A stretch of DNA of 64,000 nucleotides from Cylicocyclus nassatus (lineage: Eukaryota > Nematoda > Chromadorea > Rhabditida > Strongylidae): NCBI GenBank assembly GCA_958299035.1, contig CATQJL010000112.1, forward strand, positions 5,874,123 through 5,938,122, in the 5' to 3' direction. The first letter of the stretch is position 1. Every line of letters starts with the position of its first letter. Of the stretch, positions 1 to 10,356 are shown in pieces. Under the pieces are notes generated by a model. That model was not told the origin of the DNA and did no database searches. It worked only from the letters and a program-made list of their open reading frames with translations. The position numbers and the translations under genes were made by a program.

Positions 1-1330
1 CGAGCCGCTGTCAACGTCAACGTCAAGCCGATTACCACGTTCAAGCCGAGTTCCATGGTCGCCGTTCAAGCTGTCGATGCCGCAACTGTCGAGTCAATGG
101 TCGCCTCAACTTCCGTTCAACGCAACAATCGTCTCCACAACTGCCGAAGCCCGCCATTATCCAGTGTAGCGCCCCCGACGTCTCTTCACGCTTACCTCCG
201 AAGACAACCGGTTGTTACCACGACAGGCAGTAGGTCCCGCGTTCCACCTAGGGATTTTGACTCGTAGGTTGTGTGTGTATGTTTGACTCGTAGGGTCGTA
301 GGTAACATGGCAGATCGGGAGCTACCTCGGACCCTTTCTTTTTCGTTGCCCGGAGTGTCGCGGATTCGCGACTTCCTTTAAAGGAGGCCGCCGTCGCGTT
401 GCGAAGGGTCCCAAAACGCCGTCCTCGCGCTGTCCCGCCTCTCACCTCTCTCACCTGCGCAGCGTTCAAATAAGTCACGTAGTCAGTCTTCACTGCTGTC
501 GCCATCGTGAGCGGTCGGGTTCCAACTTCGTCTCAAGCCATCGATCGATACAGCGCCTTCCCCAACTCACGCGTCATCTACATCCACGCCATGGAGGACA
601 GGCAACCCCGCAGTCGAGGTAATCCCGTGCGCGCTCGCGCCTGGCACACGCCGGCGACACCGCCACGGGGGGTTTCCGATATTGCTGGCCCCTAGGTTTC
701 TAACAGCTGGCTGGTTGTTTTCATCCCTTGTGTTTGAGTGTAGGGTCTGTGTTAAGGATAAATGGTGGGTAGTTGATAACTTGTGGTTGTTGATCGATGC
801 GGTGGACTGCAGCTCGGCTGCAGCCCCGAGTAATATCGTGTTGTATGTTTTGTCGTCATCATCTACAGTCCAGATGGTTAGATCCGTGAGAAGACTGGCA
901 CGATGCCGGCTAGTGCCAAGTGGTGATGGCATGCCCCAAGTGTCAGTAGTGGGAACGGAGTTAACGCCCCAGGCTGCATTTATTACTAGGTGAGCTGGTA
1001 GCTCAGGGCCCCTAAAAGTCAGGCGTTATGCCGTGTGGCAGGCACAATAGCATTTAGTGCAGGCTAGCTACCGCCCCAAGTGACGTGAACCCTTTCACGG
1101 AGGGGGTCCCCGGCTCCCATACGCCGATGCAGGTGAGCCGTATCCACTGACGTGGGGAGCTGGGGGCCCAATCCGCGACATCATATAAGGTTAGATTGCT
1201 ATATACGCTATCATATATGAGAATTTTCAAGACCATCAATTCTCTCGAAGCTCATTCTCCCTACTCACTTAGTTGTTCTTGTTCTTCTATTGTTGTTATT
1301 TTAGTTTCTTCTGTCGTTGTAGTTTAACTC
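1..1330. other. GC-rich block with no assignable gene
   Basis: This block is clearly richer in G+C than the DNA that follows. Short open frames exist on both strands, but none shows a recognisable domain or a convincing exon structure. Around 1170-1190 a TATA-like CATATAAGG follows a GC-rich stretch, which could belong to an LTR or promoter. No second copy is visible in the window, so I do not call an LTR. The window may open inside a mobile element or promoter region. Confidence 0.3.
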
Positions 1331-2278
1331 TGTGGTAACTGAAAGGAAGGTTAAAATGGATAAGTTCCGGTAAAGTTATATCAGCTACATACTCGTCGAT
1401 ATCTGTTCGCAAAGAGGGTCAACGTTGTCATCAGTCGTTTCACAGACACCATCTTTAATAATTTTGTTACATGGATTGCTTCTAGTGCACCCTTTCTTGC
1501 CCGTTGAGTCTGCCGAATACAGCGGTTCGTTCAGCTGCGGCCTAAAAGAGTCCAGATGAAGAGATAAATTCTAAGTTTGTTAAGTAATGAAAATTATAGA
1601 TTTTATATAAGAGTAGGACTGTTGTTTTTTCAAGTAAAGCTTATAAACGTGATAATTGTCTAGTACGACTCCCGAGCTTATATTAAAACGTTTACGTGAA
1701 CTCGACAACTCTGTCTTCCCTGCTGATAAACTGCAGTTTTGTTCTCAAACACCGTAAATCGTAAATGGTGGGTGCTTAGATTTTTGAAATTCTGCCTCAA
1801 TTTTAGCGTTTCAGGTCTTGTAGATAGAACACAAATAATACTTTAGAGCGAGTTTTTCGAACAAATGGTATCTAATGACTAAACTGTCTAATATTCTGGC
1901 TTACATATTATCGTATACACACACGCTAGCAACTCTGCCTTTGGTCTCACAGTACTTGTAGCTGCACTCAAACTTCATTGCTTGTTATAGATCATCTGAA
2001 AGCAACATTGAATTGAATATAAAAACGTCAATCTGATTTATTTGCTTCAAATTGATTGCAAGATTATAGAAGCGCACATTGGCGAAATAGAAGTATTTGT
2101 TTAAGTAACGTCCGAGCTCAGAGGACTTTCGACTGTGTCACTCCAATCCTCCACTGCCCATTTGAACATTTTAGCAAGCTTTTTGTTAGTAGGCTTTTGT
2201 TGTCTGTCTGTTCTATATCTAAAGAGTCTCGTTAATAAGATACATGGTTTCATCGTATCAGACTAGCAAACACATATA
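1331..2278. other. AT-rich non-coding stretch
   Basis: No open frame of note, no splice-bounded exon and no repeat structure was seen here. Confidence 0.4.
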
Positions 2279-2787
2279 CCCTATTTTCCGGCGTATAAGC
2301 CGCAATTATTTTCGTCGCGCGCGGGCTGATGCGAGATGATGGTCGCGATGTACGAAGCCGCGCAAACAGCCAACTACCTTTTTTTTTACCTAGTAGCCTG
2401 ATTGTAACTTTCTGTATTCGCTCTTTCTTGTGGAAGCATTGAAAGCACCATTGAAACATCAACATCATCATCAACAATCATTGAAATCGAATACGATAGC
2501 TTCAGCTTTAACCTCAGCAACATCTTTGAAAACAAAAGAAAACACGGTCAACTCTACTGTATCCTTGAGGAAAAATACAACCCAAACACCCCAAAGTCGT
2601 CCGAATCTTTGGAAAATATAAAGAAATATCTGAAAACATGAACATGCACAATAAAAAGCAATCACAAAATGCAGCGAGTTTTCAGATTGCTAGATTAAAA
2701 CTTTCTTTTCGAAGGCTCTTTCGCGCCATTGTTCGCTGCGGCTGGTGCGGCTTATACAAGGAGCGGCTTATAAACCGGAAAATAGGG
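2279..2787. mobile_element. TA-flanked MITE, family A (longer copy)
   Basis: The left end CCCTATTTTCCGGCGTATA and the right end, which reads as its near inverse complement (CCGGAAAATAGGG), form terminal inverted repeats of about 25 bp. The left flank is TA at 2277-2278; the right flank is CA, a probable mutated TA. TA flanks and a non-coding interior are typical of Tc1/mariner-type MITEs. A shorter copy with matching ends lies at 6931-7146. The interior of this copy is longer and unrelated. Confidence 0.7.
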
Positions 2788-3204
2788 CAGTTTAGTACTT
2801 GCTTACGTTATAAAGTTTTCGCCCATTCCGAACATGTTCGCGTTCACGTGTGATGAATATTCGCATTCTGTCCCAATGGTGATTAGAGCAAGTGCTTCGT
2901 GGATGCCACCAATATCATACTTCTGTAATTCGTACAAAGTCAGACACAAGGTTGCAAACTTAGACTTCCAAACTCTTCAGAGGCTCTCATAAATGCTGCT
3001 GTGTAAATGCAAGAGGAAAGAGGATGTTCGCTCACTTATCTGGTCACAATTCTATCGCTTTTCATTAAGTTTAGGTCTCACTGACCAGCTTGAAGAGACT
3101 CTTCGTCCCCGGCAAATCTCCGTAAGTTCCCACATCCAAGACGCGGGTAGCGATTTGCGCTCTCAGGTCGTTATGAGCCATGGTGGCTGCTTCAATTGAG
3201 GCAG
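2788..3204. other. Non-coding spacer
   Basis: No supported gene. Ordinary AT-rich sequence between a MITE and a short fold-back repeat. Confidence 0.4.
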
Positions 3205-3455
3205 CGGCAAGTTTGAAAGTGGCTAAAGGGGGCACAGGGGGGTAATCGAGCATGCTGATCAACCCCTCCGGGGTGATCAGCATGCTCGATTACCCCCCTG
3301 TGCCAACTCCCAGCCCTGTAGCTCAAATTTTGCAAAAAATCGATAAAATCGATATCGATCGATAACGAAAAGTAGCCTATGACACGCTCCCTGCCCCGAA
3401 GTGTATGTGTGCAAAGTTTGGTCCCGGGCGGAGCCGGGTTTGCCATCTAGTAAAT
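3205..3455. repeat. Short fold-back copy of the ATCGAT repeat family
   Basis: A palindrome centred near 3270 pairs GATCAGCATGCTCGATTACC with its inverse to the left. To the right follow the same landmarks as the large element at 19597-20791: the line GTGCCAACTCCCAGCCC, runs of ATCGATAAAATCGAT, then GTATGTGTGCAAAGTTTGG and the GGCGGAGCCGGG end. It is a reduced copy with a short left arm. Confidence 0.75.
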
Positions 3456-4612
3456 AATAATAATCATAATATCTACCAGCAATGCGGCAAACATCCTAGT
3501 CGCTTTTCTTGCTCGTATAAGTTTCCGAAACAAATTCAGAAAAATCTGCGAATTTCAACATACAGACATAAAAGAAGGTGATTTAGATCGGATGTTTTGA
3601 AGCTACCACGACACCACCATTTCCCGGCTACATTGCTCGTATCTTGTTGGTGTTTCATACGATACAAGCAGAATCCTCCGCTTCAATTGAATTTCAATAA
3701 AGACAAAGATTTAGTTCTAACATTCGCATATTTCTCTGTCAGCATTCAGATTTCCCAAATACAATCTTCCATCATTTTTACTAAAAATTAGTGGGAGCCA
3801 ATTTCTTCTAGTGCATCTCCGTCGTCTACGACTTCCTTGGGGGTTAGGACCTGTACACACTCGAAAATGGAAGCGAAGGTACTCCCATCCGCTTAATTTT
3901 CCACGCATTTTATACGATTACACTCGTAACGCAGCATACAGCCTCTTCAGTCTATTTTTATCTCTATATATAAAACAGAAAATCTGTATGTCTGTATGCG
4001 TTTGTCATTTTCCGTAGTCATGAAAGTTGGGCGGTGAAACTCATTTTGATCGGCTGGTCATCAATTATGGTAAGGACGGTAGAAGCGACCCATGACGAGT
4101 CGGAATCAAAAGAAGGGTGAATTTCGCTGCATGGAGATCAAGTACGATAGACTGGCTTCGCAACACCGGGATGGCCCGGGATACCAGCTCGTAAATGAAT
4201 CAAAACAAAGCGATATTTTCTATTACAAAACTTTTAGAAGCATTGAAAAACTAGAATACGGGGGGGGGGGGGGAAAGCAAATTTCTGATTTCATATTCTG
4301 TTGGGAGTGGTGAAGGGGAGGAATGTGCTATGAAGCGGTGGTATCCCATTTATATACCAATTAGTCTATAGAAAGCAGCAGTCTACATGCAACAACCACA
4401 AACATTCTCGCAGTCTTCTTGTTTGTTGACAATAATAATACAGACTACTGTCAATCCATTTGTTAACTTCGATTCATTTGCATCTATAGCACAGCGATAT
4501 ATTGACCACTAATTTAGAGAATGGAAGCATTTTCTTTGCAGACAATTGAAGGCATTGGCAGACTAGATTCATTTATGCAATTATGAAAATACAATACTGC
4601 AGAAAATTATTA
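3456..4612. other. Non-coding, with a possible truncated repeat near 3960
   Basis: No gene supported. The stretch TCTCTATATATAAAACAG followed by TGTCTGTATGCG near 3960-4005 is the inverse of the kind of tail seen at 20740-20791 (CAGACAGACA then TTTATATATAAGA). It may be the end of a decayed copy of that family. A run of 14 G occupies 4260-4273. Confidence 0.35.
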
Positions 4613-5564
4613 GGTTGTTGCATAAGTCTTGTTACACTTAACTTCTAACGGCGATAAGTCATACACATTATAGTCTTTGCAGGGCTCCAAGGTACCGTTG
4701 GATAGTGCAAAGCAAGCTCTACAAGATGGTCTTCAAAGTTCGCACCAGCTCCGATGCACCGTACGTTTGCGTCCAAAATCTGAGTAGTGAAGATTTAAAA
4801 ATCGCGAAAAATTCATATCTTTGTTCAGAAAAACCCTACGAATCTCCAACTTGCTCACAAAAATTGTCCACTATATCAAAACTCATATGTGCCGTTGCTG
4901 TATTTTTTCCTTATTAGAAATCGAGAAAAGGAAAATTTTTTAGTTTTTACAAAAACGAAGCTATGATATTTCTATTCATGCAGCTGTAACTACAAGCCCT
5001 TAGAAGTATAACCGTAAATATTTAGCTTTCCAGAAGCCCTAGTTTTCGGAAACTACCTAATTTAGCATTGAACACCCGAGTGGGAGAAGCTAAATTTGGT
5101 ATCTTTCGAAAACCAGAGCTTTTGGAAAGCTGAAAATTTACGGTTATACTTGTAAGGGCTTGTAGTATACAGCTGCATAAATAGAAACAGCATAGCTTCG
5201 TTTTTATAAAAACTAAAAAAAATTTCTTTTCCTGATTTCTAGATAAGGAAAAATTACAGCAACGGTACGTATGAGTGTTTGATATAGTGGGCAATTTTTG
5301 TGGGTAAGTTGGAAATTCGTAGGATTTTTCTGAGCAAAGTTATGAATTTTTCGCGATTTTTGAGTCCTCAGTACCAGAGCTTTTGGAAAGCTGAAAATTT
5401 TGGATGCAACCTTAGGGTGGGTCGGAGCTGGTGCGAACTTCTGCAGACCTTATTGTAGAGCTTGCTTTGCTCTATCGAATGGTACCTTGGAGCCCCGTAA
5501 AGACTATGAGGTGTATGACCTGTCGCCGTTAGAAGTTAAGTGTAATAAGACTTATGTAACAACC
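4613..5564. mobile_element. Near-complete fold-back (palindromic) TA-flanked element
   Basis: The 952-bp unit starts GGTTGTTGCATAAGTCTTG and ends with its inverse complement, flanked by TA at 4611-4612 and 5565-5566. The similarity is not limited to the ends. The left arm (for example GCACCAGCTCC, CTGAAAATTT, AGCTGTATAC-type blocks) is matched inversely almost to a centre near 5080, so a transcript would fold into a hairpin of over 400 bp. The right arm carries an extra inserted copy of a central block near 5372-5403. No transposase frame is present. The ends resemble mariner termini (AGGTTGT). Confidence 0.85.
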
Positions 5565-5566
5565 TA

Positions 5567-6420
5567 ATATTATAAAAAGAGGTCAAGCTTTTAGCATCTT
5601 ATGAGGGATGCTAGCAAAATCTACTTTGGTGTAGCAGCTCGCAGTACGAGCTCTCTTGGGTCCCAAACATTAAAGCTGCGCTCTTTCGAAACATCCTCAA
5701 GCACACTAAGACATGTCCGTGCTTCAAAATTTTTTTGCCAGAAAATCACTACAGAATCCCAATTCACTTGGAAGAACATGGAACAGGAACAAAAACAACA
5801 GAACATTCACAAGGATCTCCCACTTTACTGTGCTTTAGCAATGATTTCATAATATCTCATCTCTCTATCATGCCCCACAATTTCCGTTGCCATCACTTTC
5901 CTTATGACAACGAATTCTTCGTTTTGTAAGTTCCTTCTGCTCATCATCTTCACATGTAGTAACTGTCGGTTTTGACTTCCTTGATAATTCGCACATATTG
6001 CAGATGTAGACGCATATTATTTGTCGCACTTCAGGTTATCTGTAAATATGGTCTTCTCACCGCTGTATGCGTAGTGTTTTAGTACTTCCGCGCGACTCTT
6101 GGTGTGACATCTAACTATTGTGTGGAGGGTGTGGAAAAGCTTCATCATGCGTTGTCCCTTTGTGCGGCTGTCGAAACGAAACAGTGCGTCGGCCATCGTC
6201 TAGTCAGTGCACCAAATGTATCGCTGGTTCTAGGCTTTACTGTTGTCTGTGGAGGTATAGCGCCTGTTGGAGTGTGCCACAAGGAATACGAAAACATTCA
6301 AGCTTTATTGAGACAGGCGACCTGAACTTGTTGGTGCTATTATAGAATGCTAACGATAATAGGCATGGTATAGTAAAAAAAAGACTATCGTACGGCATTT
6401 GGTGAGAGTAGAGATATAGG
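5567..6420. other. Non-coding stretch
   Basis: No supported gene. A Cys-rich short frame near 6118-6345 has no start context, splice sites or recognisable domain, so I do not call it. Confidence 0.35.
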
Positions 6421-7406
6421 CAGGGTCAAGCGTGGGGTGCGGCACGCCACACCTGGGGGGTCGTATTGAGAAGTCAAAAGGGGAGGGGGTCGTAGTTGGG
6501 TGATCTGATAATAGTGATAACATGATATTCGTATCATATCCATAATTAGCTTGTGAATTAACCCCTGTAGACAAAGTTTGAGCGAATTCTGAAGAATCAA
6601 GATATTAGGCTACCTAAGTGAAATGGTCATATTCCAACATGGTTGACTTTGTTTCAAAGGTGAATTAGCTATCCTTTTTTGCACTCAAGACAAAGCACTA
6701 CTCCTTCTTTGTCCATCTCAGAAATCTCCCTTCAAAAGACCTCCAAACTGTGGAATTAGAGGTCTTCCAAAACCTCATTTCTCCCATTTTTCGCTTTTAA
6801 GGGCTGTGCTTTCACCAAATATTACTTAGAGCTAAGAAGACGAATCAGGCTCAAAACATTCCTATGGAATCTACAAGGTTTAGCTATCGATTCATTAAAT
6901 AAAGTTCGTTAAAAATGTTTTTTTGATATACCCTATTTTCAGGTGTATAAGCCGCACTTTTTCAAATTTTCGCCCGGGCTGCTCAGCCGCTTCATTGTGT
7001 TTCGAGAAGAAATCCTTAAGCCGCACAATTATTTCAGGCAATACGCAGCACGGTATAGGGTCCTTTGGTTGCGAGGTCCTTTAATGAGTTCGGGCTGGTC
7101 GATGTAAGCTAGGACCACCCCGCGGCTTATACACCTGAAAATAGGGTAGTTAATGGGGTGCGGCACACCCCCTTAAAAGTTGCGGCGGCCGCAGCCTAGT
7201 ATCTTGAATCTTCAGAATTCGCTCACACTTTGTCTACAGGGGTTATTTGACATGCTAATTATGGATATGTTGCCCATTATGTCTGACAGGGCCTTCAAGT
7301 AATGCTATCTTAAGTGTATAGTTCAGGGGGGGGGTCTTATTAAGACAGCAATCAGGGGGGGGGATCTAACCAGGGATCGTGTGCCACACCCCTTGCTTGA
7401 CCGTGG
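6421..7406. mobile_element. Inverted-repeat element interrupted by a family A MITE
   Basis: The left arm (about 6421-6606) and right arm (about 7195-7406) are inverse complements in long blocks. Examples are CATATCCATAATTAGC, AACCCCTGTAGACAAAG, GCGAATTCTGAAGA and the terminal GGTCAAGC with GGGGTG and GGCAC. The space between the arms contains the separate TA-flanked MITE at 6931-7146. No coding frame is visible. Two runs of nine G interrupt the right arm. Exact ends and target duplication could not be fixed. Confidence 0.65.
6931..7146. mobile_element. TA-flanked MITE, family A (216 bp)
   Basis: Terminal inverted repeats begin CCCTATTTTCAGGTGTATA and end with the inverse complement. TA duplications lie at 6929-6930 and 7147-7148. 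Both ends continue into AAGCCGC, also shared with the copy at 2279-2787. The unit is non-coding and sits inside the larger inverted-repeat element 6421-7406. Confidence 0.85.
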
Positions 7407-9342
7407 ATATAGGTTCGAAAAATGTGACGATGGCGCGACCGTGCGCACACGCACACACCTTCCAGCAACCGCTCTTGGCTCTAATCTTTACTCGACTGGT
7501 TGTTCTGCTTAGGTATGATAGTACCTGGACATTGGAAGTAATGAGCTAAACGCTGAGGTGATGATTTTTTGTAGGGTGTTATGCTCATTTGGGCGCAAAG
7601 ACCGCAGTCAAATCCGTCGTCACGATTTTATAAATGAACCTCGCAGTTGTTAGAAAGTGTCGACAATGTGCACATTCAGTGTGAAGATTGATTCTATGTG
7701 CCCAGATTTGCTTGGACACTGTTACTCGAAGCTCTGGCTTTCGATTTCGAAGTAAGACAAAATGTTCAACTTGCACTCCTATGGATTCGGATGGAGAGAG
7801 TGGAGTCTGCTCATTCTGATGTTTCGGATCGACATATCAATGAATATTGAATTGAGCGTCTGCCCTCTCATCTTCTCCCCGAACGGATGGCTCGAACATA
7901 AACCATCAAGGATAGGACTATTTGTAAGAAGATCCGTTGGAAAACCGTGGCTGATCCGTTGCATCTTTCTTGAACTAAGAGTCATGAAAAAGATTGCGAC
8001 GTTACGAACAAGTGTGCTGACCGTCACGAGCAAGAATGGATTGTCAGCGAAGACCACCTATTGCCTCTAGAAGCCATCAATGGACGCGATGTGTTCATTT
8101 GTAACCGCTGAGATGAATAAGTGAAAAATATAATAGCCACTCCTAAGACAAACCTCAGCATCAGCATTGGAGGACTATTTGATGGTATCGTATATACAGT
8201 TCTCATTATGAAAACCCGACATTTTTGTTGCTCTCATCCAAAAAGGAGCTTCTCTTTTTTTTCGTTGAGCCAGAACATTTATCAGATTAACCGTCAAGTT
8301 CGTTCCGAAGGATTTTAGATTGCTGACTTTTCAACTTGACATGTTTACTTCCCAATAGCACTTCCTACCTATTTCTTGTCGTTCCCATGAGTTTTGGAAT
8401 TTCGCTGTGATTGCTGGAATCTTTGAAGGATCTTGGACAAACATGCAGGCTTAAGTAAAAAAGTGGGATCTTAGCCAACATTTTCTTTCAAGGAAAGGAA
8501 AGCGCATTGCTTTAACGGCAGATACGAGAGCATCTTTGGGAATGAATAAATAATTAGCTAGATTCCTTTTATTATACGTTATAGTAAATTACCATGTGTG
8601 AACTGTATCGCAACTATTTTTTTAGATTTTTTTTGCCATAGAACCTTTTGAATAATTTCTTTTTCATACTTGGTTTTGGTCCCTGCCCTTTGCATGTATA
8701 CATATGACACAGTCGTGCAATAAAGATTTTTATTTCCAGATCACATTAGCGTCGGTGATAAACACAGTGTATGACTAGACAGATTGTCCGGAAGCAACTT
8801 TTTGCGAAGTATACGACAATGACTCAGTATCGGCGAAAACTAGCACTCGTAAATCTGTAACAACCTATTGCAAGCGCGCGCTTGCAAACTAGCATTACTG
8901 CCTCGATACTTCATGTTGAGCGTTTTTTCTGATTTATTACATCTGGAATGTTCTAGACGATTACTTTGATTATTCACTTGTACCCCTTTCATGTGAAAAT
9001 TTGCATAAAGTTGAAAAAATTTATTTATTTTATTTTCATAATTTATCACGTATTTTAACCACCTACGGAAAAAATCAACAAAACTAACAACGAAAGCACC
9101 AACACAAGTCATAACAAAGCAGTTAACGAAATTCATTTTTTTTGCAAATGGCTCCCTAACAATTTTTGAACGAAGCCAGCTTAGGAACAAACACTCGCTC
9201 ACGTATATCTACATTGATCAAATCACTACATATAAAGAAATTTCTTGGGTTTCCATGGATGCTAAATTCCCCCAAAACATGGCAGACAGCTTATCAGCTC
9301 TCTAGCTTCTATGTTGTTCAAGGGCTGAGTCATTCGACATAT
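7407..9342. other. Gene-poor stretch with a possible decayed coding fragment
   Basis: Around 7790-8110 one plus-strand frame keeps a protein-like composition across several stops, with blocks such as ADRHEQEWIVSED. Other frames are also open there, and no family is recognisable. It could be a relic of a gene or transposase. Nothing else in the interval is supported. Confidence 0.25.
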
Positions 9343-9344
9343 TA

Positions 9345-10354
9345 GGTTGTCCCGAAAATTTTGTCCGTTTTTTCAACCTATCATAGAAACGCGTGGAACA
9401 AAGATAGGGAAACGCTCTAAGCATTATCCAACGCATCCTTTCCTTTTCTTCCTAACTGTCATGCTTTCATGCCGATTGATCTTTTGTTCACTGAGATAAA
9501 TGCCGAAATTTCGAACACATGGTTTTTTATGTTCAAGTTTGGCAATTTTTCACAAACTTTAGTTTTGACTTTCGGAAAAGCTCTGGTAGCAATTAAATAG
9601 AGCAAACAAAGGGCAGTATGATGCAATTTTGCGGCATCTATAGCCGCCTTGAAAATTTTTTAGAATTATTTTTCTGGTGCTATCAAATTCCACTTTTGGT
9701 GATGCCAAAAGCCAGAGATCATGAAACGGCGCACAACTAAGGTGTTATTCGATGCAGCTTTTCCTAATCTATCAGTAAGTGTATTTTCTCTCCATTAGCG
9801 GAATCTTTGGCGATAAATTTTTCATAATTCTTGAATTTGACCTCACCCCAGCGCGTACACGTAAAATGCAAAATCTTATATTTCGAAGCGGTAAACGCTC
9901 ATTTATTTCGTGAAAATAGTGAAAAATCGTAATCGGTTTTTGAAAGCTTCAAAATCCGATGATTTGTTAGTGTTCGAGGCGTTTCTGCATTTTAGAACTT
10001 CACAAAAGTGAAGACTTTTGATAAAATTATCTTTAAAAATATTGAAAAGCCAGCTAGATATGCCAAATAATTGCATTGCATTGCACTTTGCTTACTCTAT
10101 CTGAGGGCTATCAAAGGTCTTCCAAAAGTTGAAAATGAAGATTGTGAAAAATTGTCAAACTTGGACATAGTAAAAACCATGGGTTCGAAATTTCGGCATT
10201 TATCTCAGTGAACAAAAGATCAATCGGCATGGAAGCAAGACAGTTAGGAAGAGAAGGAAAGGATGCGTCGGATAGTGTTTAGAACGTTTCCCTATCTTCG
10301 TTCCACGCGTTTTTATGATAGGTTGAGAAAACGGACAAAACTTTCGGGACAACC
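9345..10354. mobile_element. ~1 kb mariner-ended element without transposase (copy 1)
   Basis: Flanked by TA at 9343-9344 and 10355-10356. The ends GGTTGTCCCGAAAATTTTG and inverse begin inverted arms of roughly 200 bp that include ACCTATCAT, ACGCGT, AAAAGATCAATCGGCATG-type and CATGGTTTTT-type blocks. The interior has no transposase frame. A diverged second copy (45470-46442) shares internal blocks such as AACGGCGCACAA, GGTAAACGCTCA and GATTTGTTAGTGT. The terminal AGGTTGTCCCGAAA resembles known mariner termini. Confidence 0.85.
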
Positions 10355-10356
10355 TA

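Noticed and set aside
7779..8070. Overlapping open frames on both strands near 7.8-8.1 kb
   Set aside because: Neither strand shows a recognisable family or splice structure; the third frame looks like a decayed gene at best.
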